From Streptomyces sp. NRRL F-6131 (GTDB taxonomy: Bacteria; Actinomycetota; Actinomycetes; Streptomycetales; Streptomycetaceae), in contig JOHN01000049.1 of assembly GCA_000719695.1 (NCBI GenBank), positions 1-58,549 of the forward strand: a stretch of 58,549 nt of DNA, in the 5' to 3' direction. The position numbers were made by a program, and so were the translations under genes. Position 1 is the stretch's first letter. The number at the start of each line of letters is the position of its first letter. Below the pieces are notes generated by a model that did no database searches, was not told where the DNA came from, and saw only the letters and a list, made by a program, of their open reading frames with translations. Below are positions 35,215-43,517 of the stretch, one piece after another.

Positions 35215-35496
35215 TCAGGTGGCCATCCGGTGACGGCCCCGGCCTGGCGTCACCCACCGGGCGACCATGCCGCCCAGGGCGAGCAGGGTCGCGCCCCAGA
35301 CGACGCTGAAGATGATCAGCATCGGCAGCCAGGTCACCTGGGAGGCGACGGCGCCGAGGCCGAGCGAGAGACCGACCATGAAGACCACGGCCGTCGGGGT
35401 GAGACTGCACAGCCAGTGCCAGGTCCGGTGCGCCCAGCTCGGGTGGGCCGGCGCGTCGGGGCCGGTGTCCTGGGCCTTGTAGGTGATCAGGTCCAT
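35215..35496 (-). CDS. Small membrane protein, two transmembrane helices
   Basis: A 93-residue protein with two clear hydrophobic helices: TAVVFMVGLSLGLGAVASQ (about 34-52) and LPMLIIFSVVWGATLLALGG (about 57-76), a soluble N-terminus and a short Arg-rich tail (RGRHRM). GGAGG ten bases before the ATG supports this start over the longer frame beginning at 35532. I do not recognise a family. It lies just downstream of the Ku gene on the same strand, 32 bases apart, and may be co-transcribed with it. Confidence 0.7.
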   Translation of the reverse strand: MDLITYKAQDTGPDAPAHPSWAHRTWHWLCSLTPTAVVFMVGLSLGLGAVASQVTWLPMLIIFSVVWGATLLALGGMVARWVTPGRGRHRMAT

Positions 35497-35528
35497 CGGG
35501 AATCGCCTCCGGGGGGGTGAGGGGGAGG

Positions 35529-36680
35529 TCACGAGGCCTTCCGGGGAGTGGCGGACTTCCGGGTCGTGCTCTTCGTCGCGGCCTTGGCCGTGCTCTTGGC
35601 CGCCGCGGTCTTGGTCGCCGTGGACTTCTTGGTCGCCGTGCTCTTCGTCGCCGTGCTCTTCGTCGCCGTGCTCTTGGTCGCCGTGCTCCTCCTCGTCGCC
35701 GTGGGCTTCGTGGTGGCGGACTTCCTGCTCGTGGACGACCTCGTGGACGTCGACTTCTTCGCCGTGTCGCCCGTCGTGGTCTTCGCGACGGCCGCCGCCC
35801 GCTTGCGGGGCGCCGGCTTCTCCACCGCGGCCTCCTCGGCCGGCTCCGTCTCCGCCACCTCCTCCGCCTCCTCCGCCTCCTCGGCGGCCGAGCGGCCCGG
35901 GTGGGCGTCCTTCGCCTTCCGCAGGCTGCTGCGCAGCGCCTCCATGAGGTCGATGACGTTGTCCGGCGCCTCCCCCGCCTCCTCCTCGTGCGGCACCTCG
36001 ACACCCTGCAGCCGCGCCTCGATCACCTGCTGCAGCGCCTGCTGGTAGTCGTCGTGGAGCTGGTCGAGGTCGAAGTCCTCGGAGAGGGTCTCCATCAACG
36101 AGCGCGCCATCTTCAGTTCCTGCGGCCGGACGGTGATGTCCTCCTCGGGCGCGATACCGGCCGCCGGACGGACCTCGTCGGGCCAGATGCAGGTCTGGAG
36201 GACCAGCGTGCCGTCGTGCACCCGCAGCACGGCCGGCGACTCCCGGCTGCGCAGCGCGATCTTGGTGACGGCGATCTGCCCGGAATCCACCAGGGCGTCC
36301 CGCAGCAGCGCGTAGGGCTTGGAGGCGGCCTTGTCGGCGACGCCGACGTAGTACGCCTTGGAGAACATCAGCGGGTCGATCTCGCCCTCGTCGACGAAGG
36401 CCAGCACATCGATGATCTTCTTGCTGGGCAGCGGAAGGTCCGCGAGGTCGTCGTCGGTGAGCGTGACGGTCCGGCCGTCCGGCGACTCGTAGCCTTTGGC
36501 GATCTCCGCGTACGGGACCTCCCGCTCCTCCTGCTCGCAGTACCGCTTCATCCGCACCCGCCCGCCGTCCTTGGCGTGCACCTGGTGCAGGGGGACGTCG
36601 TGCTCCTTGGTGGCGGAGTACAGGTGGACGGGGATGGAGACCAGCCCGAAGCTGATCGTCCCCTTCCAGGTGGTCTGCAT
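35529..36680 (-). CDS. Ku protein with long Lys/Thr/Ala-rich tail
   Basis: A 383-residue bacterial Ku, the dimeric ring that loads on broken DNA ends and recruits the LigD-type ligase for non-homologous end joining. The core (1 to about 255) begins MQTTWKGTISFGLVSIPVHL and includes RYCEQEEREVPYAEIAKGYE, KAYYVGVADKAASKPYALL and EYQQALQQVIEARLQG-like end segments. After an acidic linker (EEAEEAEEVAE) comes a basic tail of about 110 residues built from STATK-like units, repeated four times around residues 335-355. Similar basic tails in other Ku proteins bind DNA and help threading. No ligD is nearby. AGGAG lies eight bases before the ATG. Confidence 0.95.
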   Translation of the reverse strand: MQTTWKGTISFGLVSIPVHLYSATKEHDVPLHQVHAKDGGRVRMKRYCEQEEREVPYAEIAKGYESPDGRTVTLTDDDLADLPLPSKKIIDVLAFVDEGEIDPLMFSKAYYVGVADKAASKPYALLRDALVDSGQIAVTKIALRSRESPAVLRVHDGTLVLQTCIWPDEVRPAAGIAPEEDITVRPQELKMARSLMETLSEDFDLDQLHDDYQQALQQVIEARLQGVEVPHEEEAGEAPDNVIDLMEALRSSLRKAKDAHPGRSAAEEAEEAEEVAETEPAEEAAVEKPAPRKRAAAVAKTTTGDTAKKSTSTRSSTSRKSATTKPTATRRSTATKSTATKSTATKSTATKKSTATKTAAAKSTAKAATKSTTRKSATPRKAS

Positions 36681-36870
36681 GGGGTCGCTCCTTCCCGGAG
36701 CCCTCCCGCCGGTTCGCGGTGGATCACGCCGGCCGGGGCGTGCGACCCCGGAGATTCCCACTTTGCCCGGATTTGCCCGGATCGGCCACAGGATGCCGCC
36801 GCCGGTCCCGGTCGGCGGAGAATGGACCACGGACCGTGCACACCGGCCCACCCACGGAGGTACCCGCACG

Positions 36871-37089
36871 ATGCCGAGCACCGGCCCGCCCCCGACCCCA
36901 CCCCCGGCCACCACGACGTACCGGGTGCGGTACACCCTGCCCGGCACGCCCGGCGTACAGCACGCGGAGGTCACCGTCGTGCCGGGCTACTCCCAGGAGA
37001 GCGACATCCCCGCCCTCCTGGCCGCCCGCCTCACCGGCCACCCCACGGACGGCCGCCGAATCGTCCTGCTGGACGTCGCCGAGGCCTGA
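36871..37089 (+). CDS. Small hypothetical protein
   Basis: A 72-residue soluble protein with a proline-rich start (PSTGPPPTPPPATTTY), then YRVRYTLPGTPGVQHAEVTV and IPALLAARLTGHPTDGRRIV followed by LLDVAEA. CGGAGG ten bases upstream of the ATG and strong codon bias support it as a real gene. It is divergent from the Ku gene. I do not recognise a family. Confidence 0.65.
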   Translation: MPSTGPPPTPPPATTTYRVRYTLPGTPGVQHAEVTVVPGYSQESDIPALLAARLTGHPTDGRRIVLLDVAEA

Positions 37090-37116
37090 GGGAGCCGAGA
37101 GGCCCGGGCGGTTCGG

Positions 37117-38391
37117 TCAGGCTCGGGGGGAGGCGAGGGTGACGATGGTGATGTCGGAGGGTGCGCCGACGCGGACCGGGGGGCCCCAGGCGCCGGCGCC
37201 GCGGGTCACGTAGAGCTGGGTGTCGCCGTAGCGCTCCAGGCCGGCGACGGTCGGGTTGGCGAGTTCCGCCAGGTAGTTGCCCGGCCAGAGCTGGCCGCCG
37301 TGGGTGTGGCCGGAGAGCTGGAGGTCGACGCCGTGCCGGACCGCGTCGTGGATGGTGACCGGCTGGTGGGAGAGCAGGACGGCGGTGCGGGCCGGGTCGC
37401 GGTCGCCGAGCGCCTTGCCGAAGTCCGGGCCGTCGCCCTCCCGCCGCCCGGCGATGTCGTTGACCCCGGCCAGGTCGAAGCCGCCCAGTTCGACCCGGGC
37501 GTTCTCCAGGGGGTGGACGCCGAGTTCGCGGACGAAGTCCACCCAGGGCGCCGCGCCGGAGAAGTACTCGTGGTTGCCGGTGACGAAGTACGCGCCGTCG
37601 CGGGCCCGCAGCAGCGCCAGCGGCTCCGCGTCCCGGCCGAGTTCGGGCACCGTGCCGTCGACCAGGTCGCCCACGATCGTGATCAGGTCGGGCTGTGCGG
37701 CGTTGATGGTGTCCACGATCCGCCGGGTGTGGGCGCGGCCGAGGATCGGGCCGAGGTGGATGTCGCTCACCACGGCGATCCGGTACCCGTGGGACCGGGC
37801 CGGCAGTTTGGCGAGCGGGACGGTCACGTGCTTGAGGCGGGGTCCGCGCAGCACCCCGTAGGTGCCGGTGCCGACCACGGCCGCCGCCGCCCCGGAGGCG
37901 CCGATCGCGACCGCGCGGGCGACGAACAGCCGCCGCTCCGGCGAGGGCGCGGTCGGGGCGGAGGGGGCGGGCGCGGGGGCGGCGGGAGTCTCGGCGGGGG
38001 CTGACCCGGCGGGAGCGGCCTCGGCGGGCGCGGGGGGCGCGGGGGCCTCGGAGGCCGGAGCGGGTGCCGTGCGGCGGGCCGGCAGGCGCAGCAGCAGCGG
38101 CCGGAGCAGCTCGCCGACCGCGAGCCCGAGCAGCAGGTACAGCAGCACCGCCAGCCAGAGGTAGCCGGGCCAGGCGAACCAGCGTTCGAGCGCCATCGGG
38201 AACAGCTCGCCGCCGACCAGCGCGCCCACCGAGAGCAGCGGCAGGGCCACGGCGAGCACCGTGCCGGTCCGGCGCCAGCGGCCGCCGGGCGCCGAGACGT
38301 CGCGCACCAGCCGGCGCCAGAGGTACCAGTGGACGAGGGTCAGCAGGGCGAGGACGAGGAGGGCGCCGAGGACCACGAGGACGATCATCAC
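37117..38391 (-). CDS. Membrane-anchored metallophosphoesterase
   Basis: A 424-residue protein. Residues 1-105 carry three or four membrane helices; 106-150 is a Pro/Ala linker; a further hydrophobic segment precedes a calcineurin-like phosphoesterase domain (about 195-424). The metal-site motifs are SDIHLG, GDLVDG, GNHEYF, LSHQP and SGHTHGGQLW, all intact. The form resembles YkuE-type enzymes, which may act on UDP-linked or phospholipid substrates at the membrane. The substrate is not deducible. It stands alone between two oppositely oriented genes. Confidence 0.9.
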   Translation of the reverse strand: MMIVLVVLGALLVLALLTLVHWYLWRRLVRDVSAPGGRWRRTGTVLAVALPLLSVGALVGGELFPMALERWFAWPGYLWLAVLLYLLLGLAVGELLRPLLLRLPARRTAPAPASEAPAPPAPAEAAPAGSAPAETPAAPAPAPSAPTAPSPERRLFVARAVAIGASGAAAAVVGTGTYGVLRGPRLKHVTVPLAKLPARSHGYRIAVVSDIHLGPILGRAHTRRIVDTINAAQPDLITIVGDLVDGTVPELGRDAEPLALLRARDGAYFVTGNHEYFSGAAPWVDFVRELGVHPLENARVELGGFDLAGVNDIAGRREGDGPDFGKALGDRDPARTAVLLSHQPVTIHDAVRHGVDLQLSGHTHGGQLWPGNYLAELANPTVAGLERYGDTQLYVTRGAGAWGPPVRVGAPSDITIVTLASPRA

Positions 38392-38655
38392 GCCGCCAGT
38401 ATGAACGGCTCGCCGGACAGCGCCCGGGGAGGGCTCCGAGCTGCTGGCGATGCGTCAGATTTGAGGTTTCCACGTCACCTTTTCACCCACTCTGACCTGG
38501 GCTTTTATGTCCGCTGAGCGAACAGTTGCCGATGCCTTGTTCCGATACCCGGAGGTAGAAGTTAGGTTGCACCGCAATGCGCGGATCCGTCCCCCACCCT
38601 CCGGTGATCGAGCCGAGGGTCAGGCCGCGCTGGAAAGGCACAGGGCACCCTCACG

Positions 38656-40110
38656 ATGAGTGCGGACACCACCACCCGGGCCGGATCCCCTCCGCCCGGA
38701 CACTCCGCTGACCACACCCCCACCGGGCACGGCCAGGGCGGCGACGGCCACCTCAAGGCCGGGCTCAAGAACCGCCACCTGTCGATGATCGCCATCGGCG
38801 GCGTGATCGGCGCGGGCCTGTTCGTCGGCTCGGGCGCGGGCATCGCGTCCACCGGCCCCGGCATCCTGCTCTCCTACGCGCTGGCCGGTGTGCTGGTCGT
38901 GCTGGTCATGCGGATGCTCGGCGAGATGGCCGCGGCCGACCCGCAGAGCGGCTCCTTCTCGGCGTACGCGGACCGCGCGCTGGGCCGGTGGGCCGGCTTC
39001 AGCATCGGCTGGCTGTACTGGTTCTTCTGGGTCGTGGTGCTGGCCGTCGAGGCCACCGCCGGCGCGAAGATCCTCAACAACTGGATGCCGGGCGTCCCCC
39101 AGTGGGCGTTCGCGCTGATCGTGATGGCCGTGCTGACCGCGACCAACCTGGGTTCGGTCGCCTCGTACGGCGAGTTCGAGTTCTGGTTCGCCGGCATCAA
39201 GGTGGTGGCGATCGCCGCCTTCCTGGTGGTCGGCACGCTGGCCGTGTTCGGCCTGCTGCCCGGCACCGACGCGGTCGGCGCGACCAATCTGACCGGCCAC
39301 GGCGGCTTCCTGCCGCACGGGGTGGGCGCGGTGTTCACCGGCATGCTCACGGTCGTCTTCGCCTTCATGGGCAGCGAGATCGTCACCCTGGCCGCCGGCG
39401 AGTCCGAGGACCCGGAGAAGGCGGTCAGCAAGGCCACCAACAGTGTCATCTGGCGGATCGGCGTCTTCTACCTCGGCTCGATCCTGCTGGTCGTGACCCT
39501 GCTGCCGTGGGACTCCGCCGCGGTCAAGGGCAGCCCGTACGTCGCGGTGCTGGAGCACGTGGGCATCCCGGGCGCCGGCCGGGTGATGGACGTGATCGTG
39601 CTGACGGCCGTGCTGTCGTGCCTCAACTCGGGCATGTACACCGCCTCCCGGATGGCCTACTCGCTGGGCCAGCGCGGCGACGCCCCGAAGGCCTTCGCCA
39701 CGGTGACCAAGCGCGGCGTGCCCCAGGTGGCCATCCTGTCCTCGGTGGTGTTCGGCTTCGTGGCCGTGTTCTTCAACTACACCTCGCCCGACACCGTGTT
39801 CTCCTTCCTGCTGAACTCCTCCGGCGCGGTGGCGCTCTTCGTGTGGCTCGTGATCTGCTTCTCCCAGCTGCGGATGCGCCGGATCATCGAACGTGAGATG
39901 CCGGAGCGGCTGACCGTCCGGATGTGGCTGTACCCGTACCTCACCTGGGCCGCGATCGGCATGATCGGGTTCGTGATGGCGTACATGTTCACCGACGCCG
40001 ACGGTCGGAAGCAGATGTACCTGTCGCTGGTCGCCGCGGCCATCGTGCTGACGGCGTCGGCCGTGGTGGGCCGCCGGCGGCGGGCCGCGGCGGTGGCAAC
40101 GGCCTCCTGA
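38656..40110 (+). CDS. Amino-acid permease (APC superfamily, AAT type)
   Basis: A 484-residue transporter with twelve hydrophobic segments. After a polar start (about 40 residues) comes LSMIAIGGVIGAGLFVGSG, the substrate-binding first helix, then MRMLGEMAAADPQSGSF and MYTASRMAYSLGQRGDAPK, all typical of the AAT family. It should import an amino acid with protons across the cytoplasmic membrane; GABA, proline or aromatic amino acids are all possible. The start codon is the ATG nearest to the conserved start. A strong hairpin follows the gene. Confidence 0.9.
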   Translation: MSADTTTRAGSPPPGHSADHTPTGHGQGGDGHLKAGLKNRHLSMIAIGGVIGAGLFVGSGAGIASTGPGILLSYALAGVLVVLVMRMLGEMAAADPQSGSFSAYADRALGRWAGFSIGWLYWFFWVVVLAVEATAGAKILNNWMPGVPQWAFALIVMAVLTATNLGSVASYGEFEFWFAGIKVVAIAAFLVVGTLAVFGLLPGTDAVGATNLTGHGGFLPHGVGAVFTGMLTVVFAFMGSEIVTLAAGESEDPEKAVSKATNSVIWRIGVFYLGSILLVVTLLPWDSAAVKGSPYVAVLEHVGIPGAGRVMDVIVLTAVLSCLNSGMYTASRMAYSLGQRGDAPKAFATVTKRGVPQVAILSSVVFGFVAVFFNYTSPDTVFSFLLNSSGAVALFVWLVICFSQLRMRRIIEREMPERLTVRMWLYPYLTWAAIGMIGFVMAYMFTDADGRKQMYLSLVAAAIVLTASAVVGRRRRAAAVATAS

Positions 40111-40137
40111 GCCGGAGCGCAGTACCGTCCGCGGGCA

Positions 40138-40175
40138 CCGGGCCCGGGAGCCGTTGCGGAGGCTCCCGGGCCCGG
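40138..40175 (+). terminator. Terminator after the permease gene
   Basis: A perfect 15-bp stem (CCGGGCCCGGGAGCC with its complement) and an eight-base loop, 27 bases after the permease stop. Confidence 0.8.
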
Positions 40176-40270
40176 CGCGTTCCCCGCCGCCCTCCGGCGG
40201 GAACCTCCGGTTCCGTTCCGTGACCGGGCGGACATGACCCGGCGACCCGTCAGCACCTACCCTTCCCCTC

Positions 40271-41299
40271 ATGCGAGATCTTGCAGCGGGGATGGGGTAC
40301 CTGGCCAAGGGCCAGAAGTGGGTGGCGCGGCACGGCCGCTGGTGGGCGTTCGGGATGATCCCGGCGCTGATCACCCTGGCCGGTTACGCGGTGGCACTGT
40401 TCTTCCTCGTCGGCTGGTCCGAGGACGTCGCCGCCTGGGCCACCCCGTTCGCCGACCACTGGGCCTCGTTCTGGCAGGACCTGCTGCGCACCACGCTCGC
40501 CGCGCTGGTGTTCGTCGGCGGGCTGCTGCTGTCCGTGCTCACCTTCACCGCGGTGACCCTGCTGGTCGGCCAGCCGTTCTACGAGGAGCTCTGCGAGAAG
40601 GTCGACGAGACCGAGGGCGGCGCGCCGACCCCGCCGGACGTGCCGCTCTGGCGCGAGCTCGTGGTGGCCGCCCGGGACAGCCTCTTCGTCCTGGTGCGGG
40701 CCGGCGGCTTCGGCGTCCTGCTGTTCGCGGCCGGGTTCGTCCCGGTGGTCGGACAGACCGTGGTCCCGGTGCTCGGCTTCCTGGTCTCCGGCTTCTTCCT
40801 CACTCTGGAGCTGACCTCCGTCGGCCTGCAGCGGCGCGGTGTGGAGCAGCGCGAGCGACTGCGGCTGCTGCGCGGGCGGCTCGGGCTGGCCTTCGGCTTC
40901 GGCGTGCCGCTGGTGCTGGCGTTCCTGGTGCCGCTGGTGACGGTGGTCGCCATGCCGGGAGCGGTCGCCGGGGCGACCCTGCTGGCGCGCGACCTGGTGC
41001 CGGTGGAGGAGGAACCGGAGGCGGACGGGGAGCCCGAGGAGGGGGACGGGGAGACTCCCGACACGGCGGAGGTCCCGGACCTGCCGGAGTACGGGGCGCA
41101 GCGGCCCGTCGCGGGGAACCCGTACACGGACGGCGCCGGGGGCGGCGCCGGCGCCGCGTACACCGGGGACGCCTACGCGTCGAACCCGTACGACGCGAAC
41201 CCGTACGCGTCGGCCCCGCGCGGCTCCGGCCCGTACGCGGCGGACCCGTACGCGGGGGCGCCGCGGCCCGCGGAGTCGAATCCGTACCGCGACGCGTGA
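40271..41299 (+). CDS. EI24 domain membrane protein with NPY-repeat tail
   Basis: A 342-residue protein. Residues 1-245 hold the EI24 (CysZ-like) domain with four to five long hydrophobic segments: around 28-48, 72-98, 140-185 and 210-235. The conserved start is MGYLAKGQKWVARHGRWWAF and the loop GQPFYEELCEKVD matches the family, some of which conduct sulfate. Residues after 250 are first very acidic (EEEPEADGEPEEGDGE) and then a low-complexity tail with repeated NPY/GPY units (NPYTDG, NPYDA, NPYASA, NPYRDA). The tail is probably cytoplasmic. The ATG lies directly before the conserved start. Confidence 0.85.
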   Translation: MRDLAAGMGYLAKGQKWVARHGRWWAFGMIPALITLAGYAVALFFLVGWSEDVAAWATPFADHWASFWQDLLRTTLAALVFVGGLLLSVLTFTAVTLLVGQPFYEELCEKVDETEGGAPTPPDVPLWRELVVAARDSLFVLVRAGGFGVLLFAAGFVPVVGQTVVPVLGFLVSGFFLTLELTSVGLQRRGVEQRERLRLLRGRLGLAFGFGVPLVLAFLVPLVTVVAMPGAVAGATLLARDLVPVEEEPEADGEPEEGDGETPDTAEVPDLPEYGAQRPVAGNPYTDGAGGGAGAAYTGDAYASNPYDANPYASAPRGSGPYAADPYAGAPRPAESNPYRDA

Positions 41300-41893
41300 C
41301 CCCGCGGTCACCCCGCGTGCCGGTCGACCCGCCCGGCTGTGAGGCCCCCCACACGGGTTCGGCCGTCTACTGCCGTCGATAGTGGACGGCCGGGCGCCGC
41401 CCCGCCCGCACCGGGAGCCGCCCGGCCGTCCGGCGGATGCCCTCGCTTGAGGGCGGCTCGCCGCGGGCCCGAACAACGCAGGCGACGGGGCGGTTCGACC
41501 CATTCGTTCGTCGACGATCCCCCGACCCCGCCCAGCAATTCCTCAAAACGGACAAATCATACCGAAGCGCCCGCCACTGGCCGGACGCTTCGCCGTTTCG
41601 GCCCCCCGGAACCACTACCGGCCGTAGTAGCGCGCGGCTTTGCCGCCCGTCCCGGGCTCTGCCAAGAATGGTCCGTCGCCAGGCAGCGCGGCCGGTCCCC
41701 CCGCCGCGCACCTCGTCCGCCCCGCACTTCGCGGGGCCACGCACCACGGCCGTCCCGTGCGCCACCGCGGGCCGCTCCCCCGAGCGGGCCCCGTGATGCC
41801 CGGCGCCCGCGCCGCCGCCCCGCCCGGGGTCGGCACGCCCCGACGGCCACCGAGGCCCTGACGGCACCCCGACGGAAAAGGATCGTCCGCTCC
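41300..41893. other. Long gene-free region before the SLT-domain gene
   Basis: 594 bases with no gene I can support; open frames here are Arg/Pro-rich and lack ribosome sites or family likeness. The stretch 41535-41575 is AT-richer and could hold a promoter. The remaining 300 bases form a long GC-rich leader with several possible hairpins (for example CTACCGGCCGTAG at about 41613). Cell-wall hydrolase genes in actinomycetes are often under a cyclic-di-AMP riboswitch, but I could not recognise its conserved core here. Confidence 0.4.
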
Positions 41894-42595
41894 ATGCAGC
41901 TCAGCCATGCCCGCCGCAACTCGTTGATCACCGGTGTCGCCACCCTCGTGGTGGCGAGCGCGGCCACCGCCGCCCTCGCCCTCCCCGAGAGCGGGACCGC
42001 CGTCGCCGAGGCCCCCGTGGCCGCGGTGGCCGGCACCGCCGGCGACATCTCGGCGGACGCGCAGGCCGCCGCGCGGGCGCAGGCCGAGGCGGACGCCAAG
42101 GCCCAGGCCGACGCCCAGGCCGCCGCGGCGCAGGCCCAGGCCGAGGCGGACGCCGCCGCGCAGGCGCAGGCACAGGCCTCCGCCCAGGCGCAGGCCGAGG
42201 CCGACGCCCAGGCCGCGGCGAAGGCGCAGGCGGACGCCAAGGCGAAGTCCGACGCCGCCGCCTCCCGCTCGCAGGAGCGCTCCGCGCTGAACAGCAAGCC
42301 GGTCTACTCCGGCAGCCCGCGCGAGATCGCCGCCCAGATCGTCCCGGCCGGTCAGCTCCAGTGCTTCAGCAACATCGTGTCGCGCGAGAGCAGCTGGAAC
42401 ATCACCGCCACCAACGCCTCCTCCGGCGCCTACGGCCTGGTCCAGGCCCTGCCCGGCTCCAAGATGGCCTCGGCCGGTTCCGACTGGCGCACCAACCCGG
42501 CCACTCAGATCAAGTGGGGCCTGGACTACATGAACTCCCGCTACGGCAGCCCGTGCGGCGCCTGGGCGTTCTGGCAGTCCCACCACTGGTACTGA
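41894..42595 (+). CDS. Secreted transglycosylase SLT-domain protein
   Basis: A 233-residue exported protein. Residues 1-40 are a signal peptide (positive start, then TLVVASAATAALALPESGTA). Residues about 55-130 are a long helical stretch almost entirely of Ala, Gln, Asp, Glu and Lys, probably a rod or cell-wall spacer. The C-terminal 95 residues are a lysozyme-like domain with the catalytic Glu in VSRESSWN, then SSGAYGLVQALPGSKM and NPATQIKWGLDYMNSRYGSP. It would cleave peptidoglycan outside the membrane, in growth or spore germination. Its stop is followed by a hairpin. Confidence 0.9.
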   Translation: MQLSHARRNSLITGVATLVVASAATAALALPESGTAVAEAPVAAVAGTAGDISADAQAAARAQAEADAKAQADAQAAAAQAQAEADAAAQAQAQASAQAQAEADAQAAAKAQADAKAKSDAAASRSQERSALNSKPVYSGSPREIAAQIVPAGQLQCFSNIVSRESSWNITATNASSGAYGLVQALPGSKMASAGSDWRTNPATQIKWGLDYMNSRYGSPCGAWAFWQSHHWY

Positions 42596-42654
42596 GCCGG
42601 CCCCGGCGGCCCCGCCGCACCGGTACCTCCGCCGTCCCCGCCGTCCCCGGCGCC

Positions 42655-42688
42655 CCCGAGCCCGCAGGCCCCCGCCTGCGGGCTCGGG
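42655..42688. terminator. Bidirectional terminator
   Basis: A perfect 15-bp stem (CCCGAGCCCGCAGGC with its complement) and a CCCC loop, between the convergent SLT-domain and TetR genes. Confidence 0.85.
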
Positions 42689-42760
42689 CGCGTTCGGGAC
42701 CGGGAACCGGGAACCGGGGACCGCCCGAGCCGCCGGGCGACGCCGGACGTCCCCGGACGG

Positions 42761-43447
42761 TCAGGCCCCGGGCCCCGCCACCCACCGGTCACCCGCACCG
42801 CTCGCACCGCCGGCCGCACCGCCCGGCCGCCCCGGCCGCCCCGACCGCCCCCACAGGGCCTGGCGCAGCAGCGGGAGGTAGGAGCGCGCGATTTCATCGG
42901 CCGACAGCGAGGCGAGCGGTTGGAGGCACAGCACGTACCTCGCCATGATCAGTCCGGCCAGCTGGGTGCCGAACAGACAGGCCCGCCGCCGGGCGTCCGC
43001 GCCGCCGAGCCGGCCGGCGATCCGGTCCACCATCTCCCGCTGCACCACCTCGCTCACCAGCAGCGCCACCGCCGGGTCCTGCGCGGCACCGCCGATCATG
43101 GCGCGCAGCGGGCCCGCGCTGTCGGGCGCGTCCCAGACCCCGAGCAGCAGCCGCAGGGCGCGCTCGGGGAAGGTCTCCAGCTCGCCCTCCAGGGCCTCGA
43201 CCAGCAGCACCGCCGGGTTTCCGGTGAGCGCGAGCGCCGCCCCGAACAGGCCCTTCTTGGAGCCGAAGTAGTAGCTGACCAGCGCGAGGTCGACGCCCGC
43301 CCCGGCGGCCACCGACCGGAGCGTCACGGCGTGGTAGCCCTCGGACAGGAACCGGTGCCGGGCGACGGCGAGGATCTGCTCCCTGGTCCCGGGGCTCCCG
43401 GCCCGACGTCCCCGGCGGGGCGTCGGCCCCTCGGCAGAATTCATCAT
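42761..43447 (-). CDS. TetR family transcriptional regulator
   Basis: A 228-residue repressor. The N-terminal helix-turn-helix reads GTREQILAVARHRFLSEGYH, then VTLRSVAAGAGVDLALVSYY and FGSKKGLFGAAL; the C-terminal ligand domain carries a TetR_C-like ALEGELETFPERALRLLLGV segment. It is divergent from the MFS transporter gene with 70 bases between, the usual layout of a drug-responsive repressor and its efflux pump. A short TTCA-TCATGGT-TGAA dyad overlaps its start (43440-43454) and could be part of the operator. Two adjacent ATG codons (43447, 43444) are possible starts. Confidence 0.9.
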   Translation of the reverse strand: MMNSAEGPTPRRGRRAGSPGTREQILAVARHRFLSEGYHAVTLRSVAAGAGVDLALVSYYFGSKKGLFGAALALTGNPAVLLVEALEGELETFPERALRLLLGVWDAPDSAGPLRAMIGGAAQDPAVALLVSEVVQREMVDRIAGRLGGADARRRACLFGTQLAGLIMARYVLCLQPLASLSADEIARSYLPLLRQALWGRSGRPGRPGGAAGGASGAGDRWVAGPGA

Positions 43448-43517
43448 GGTTGAAATGCTACCCGCGGCGCGCCCACGCTGGTCCGGCACCGACCGACCAG
43501 CGTGAGGAAGTCCCGCC

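Noticed and set aside
41535..41893. Cyclic-di-AMP (ydaO) riboswitch
   Set aside because: Only a fragment such as GGAACCAC resembles the motif; the other conserved blocks and pairing could not be found by eye.
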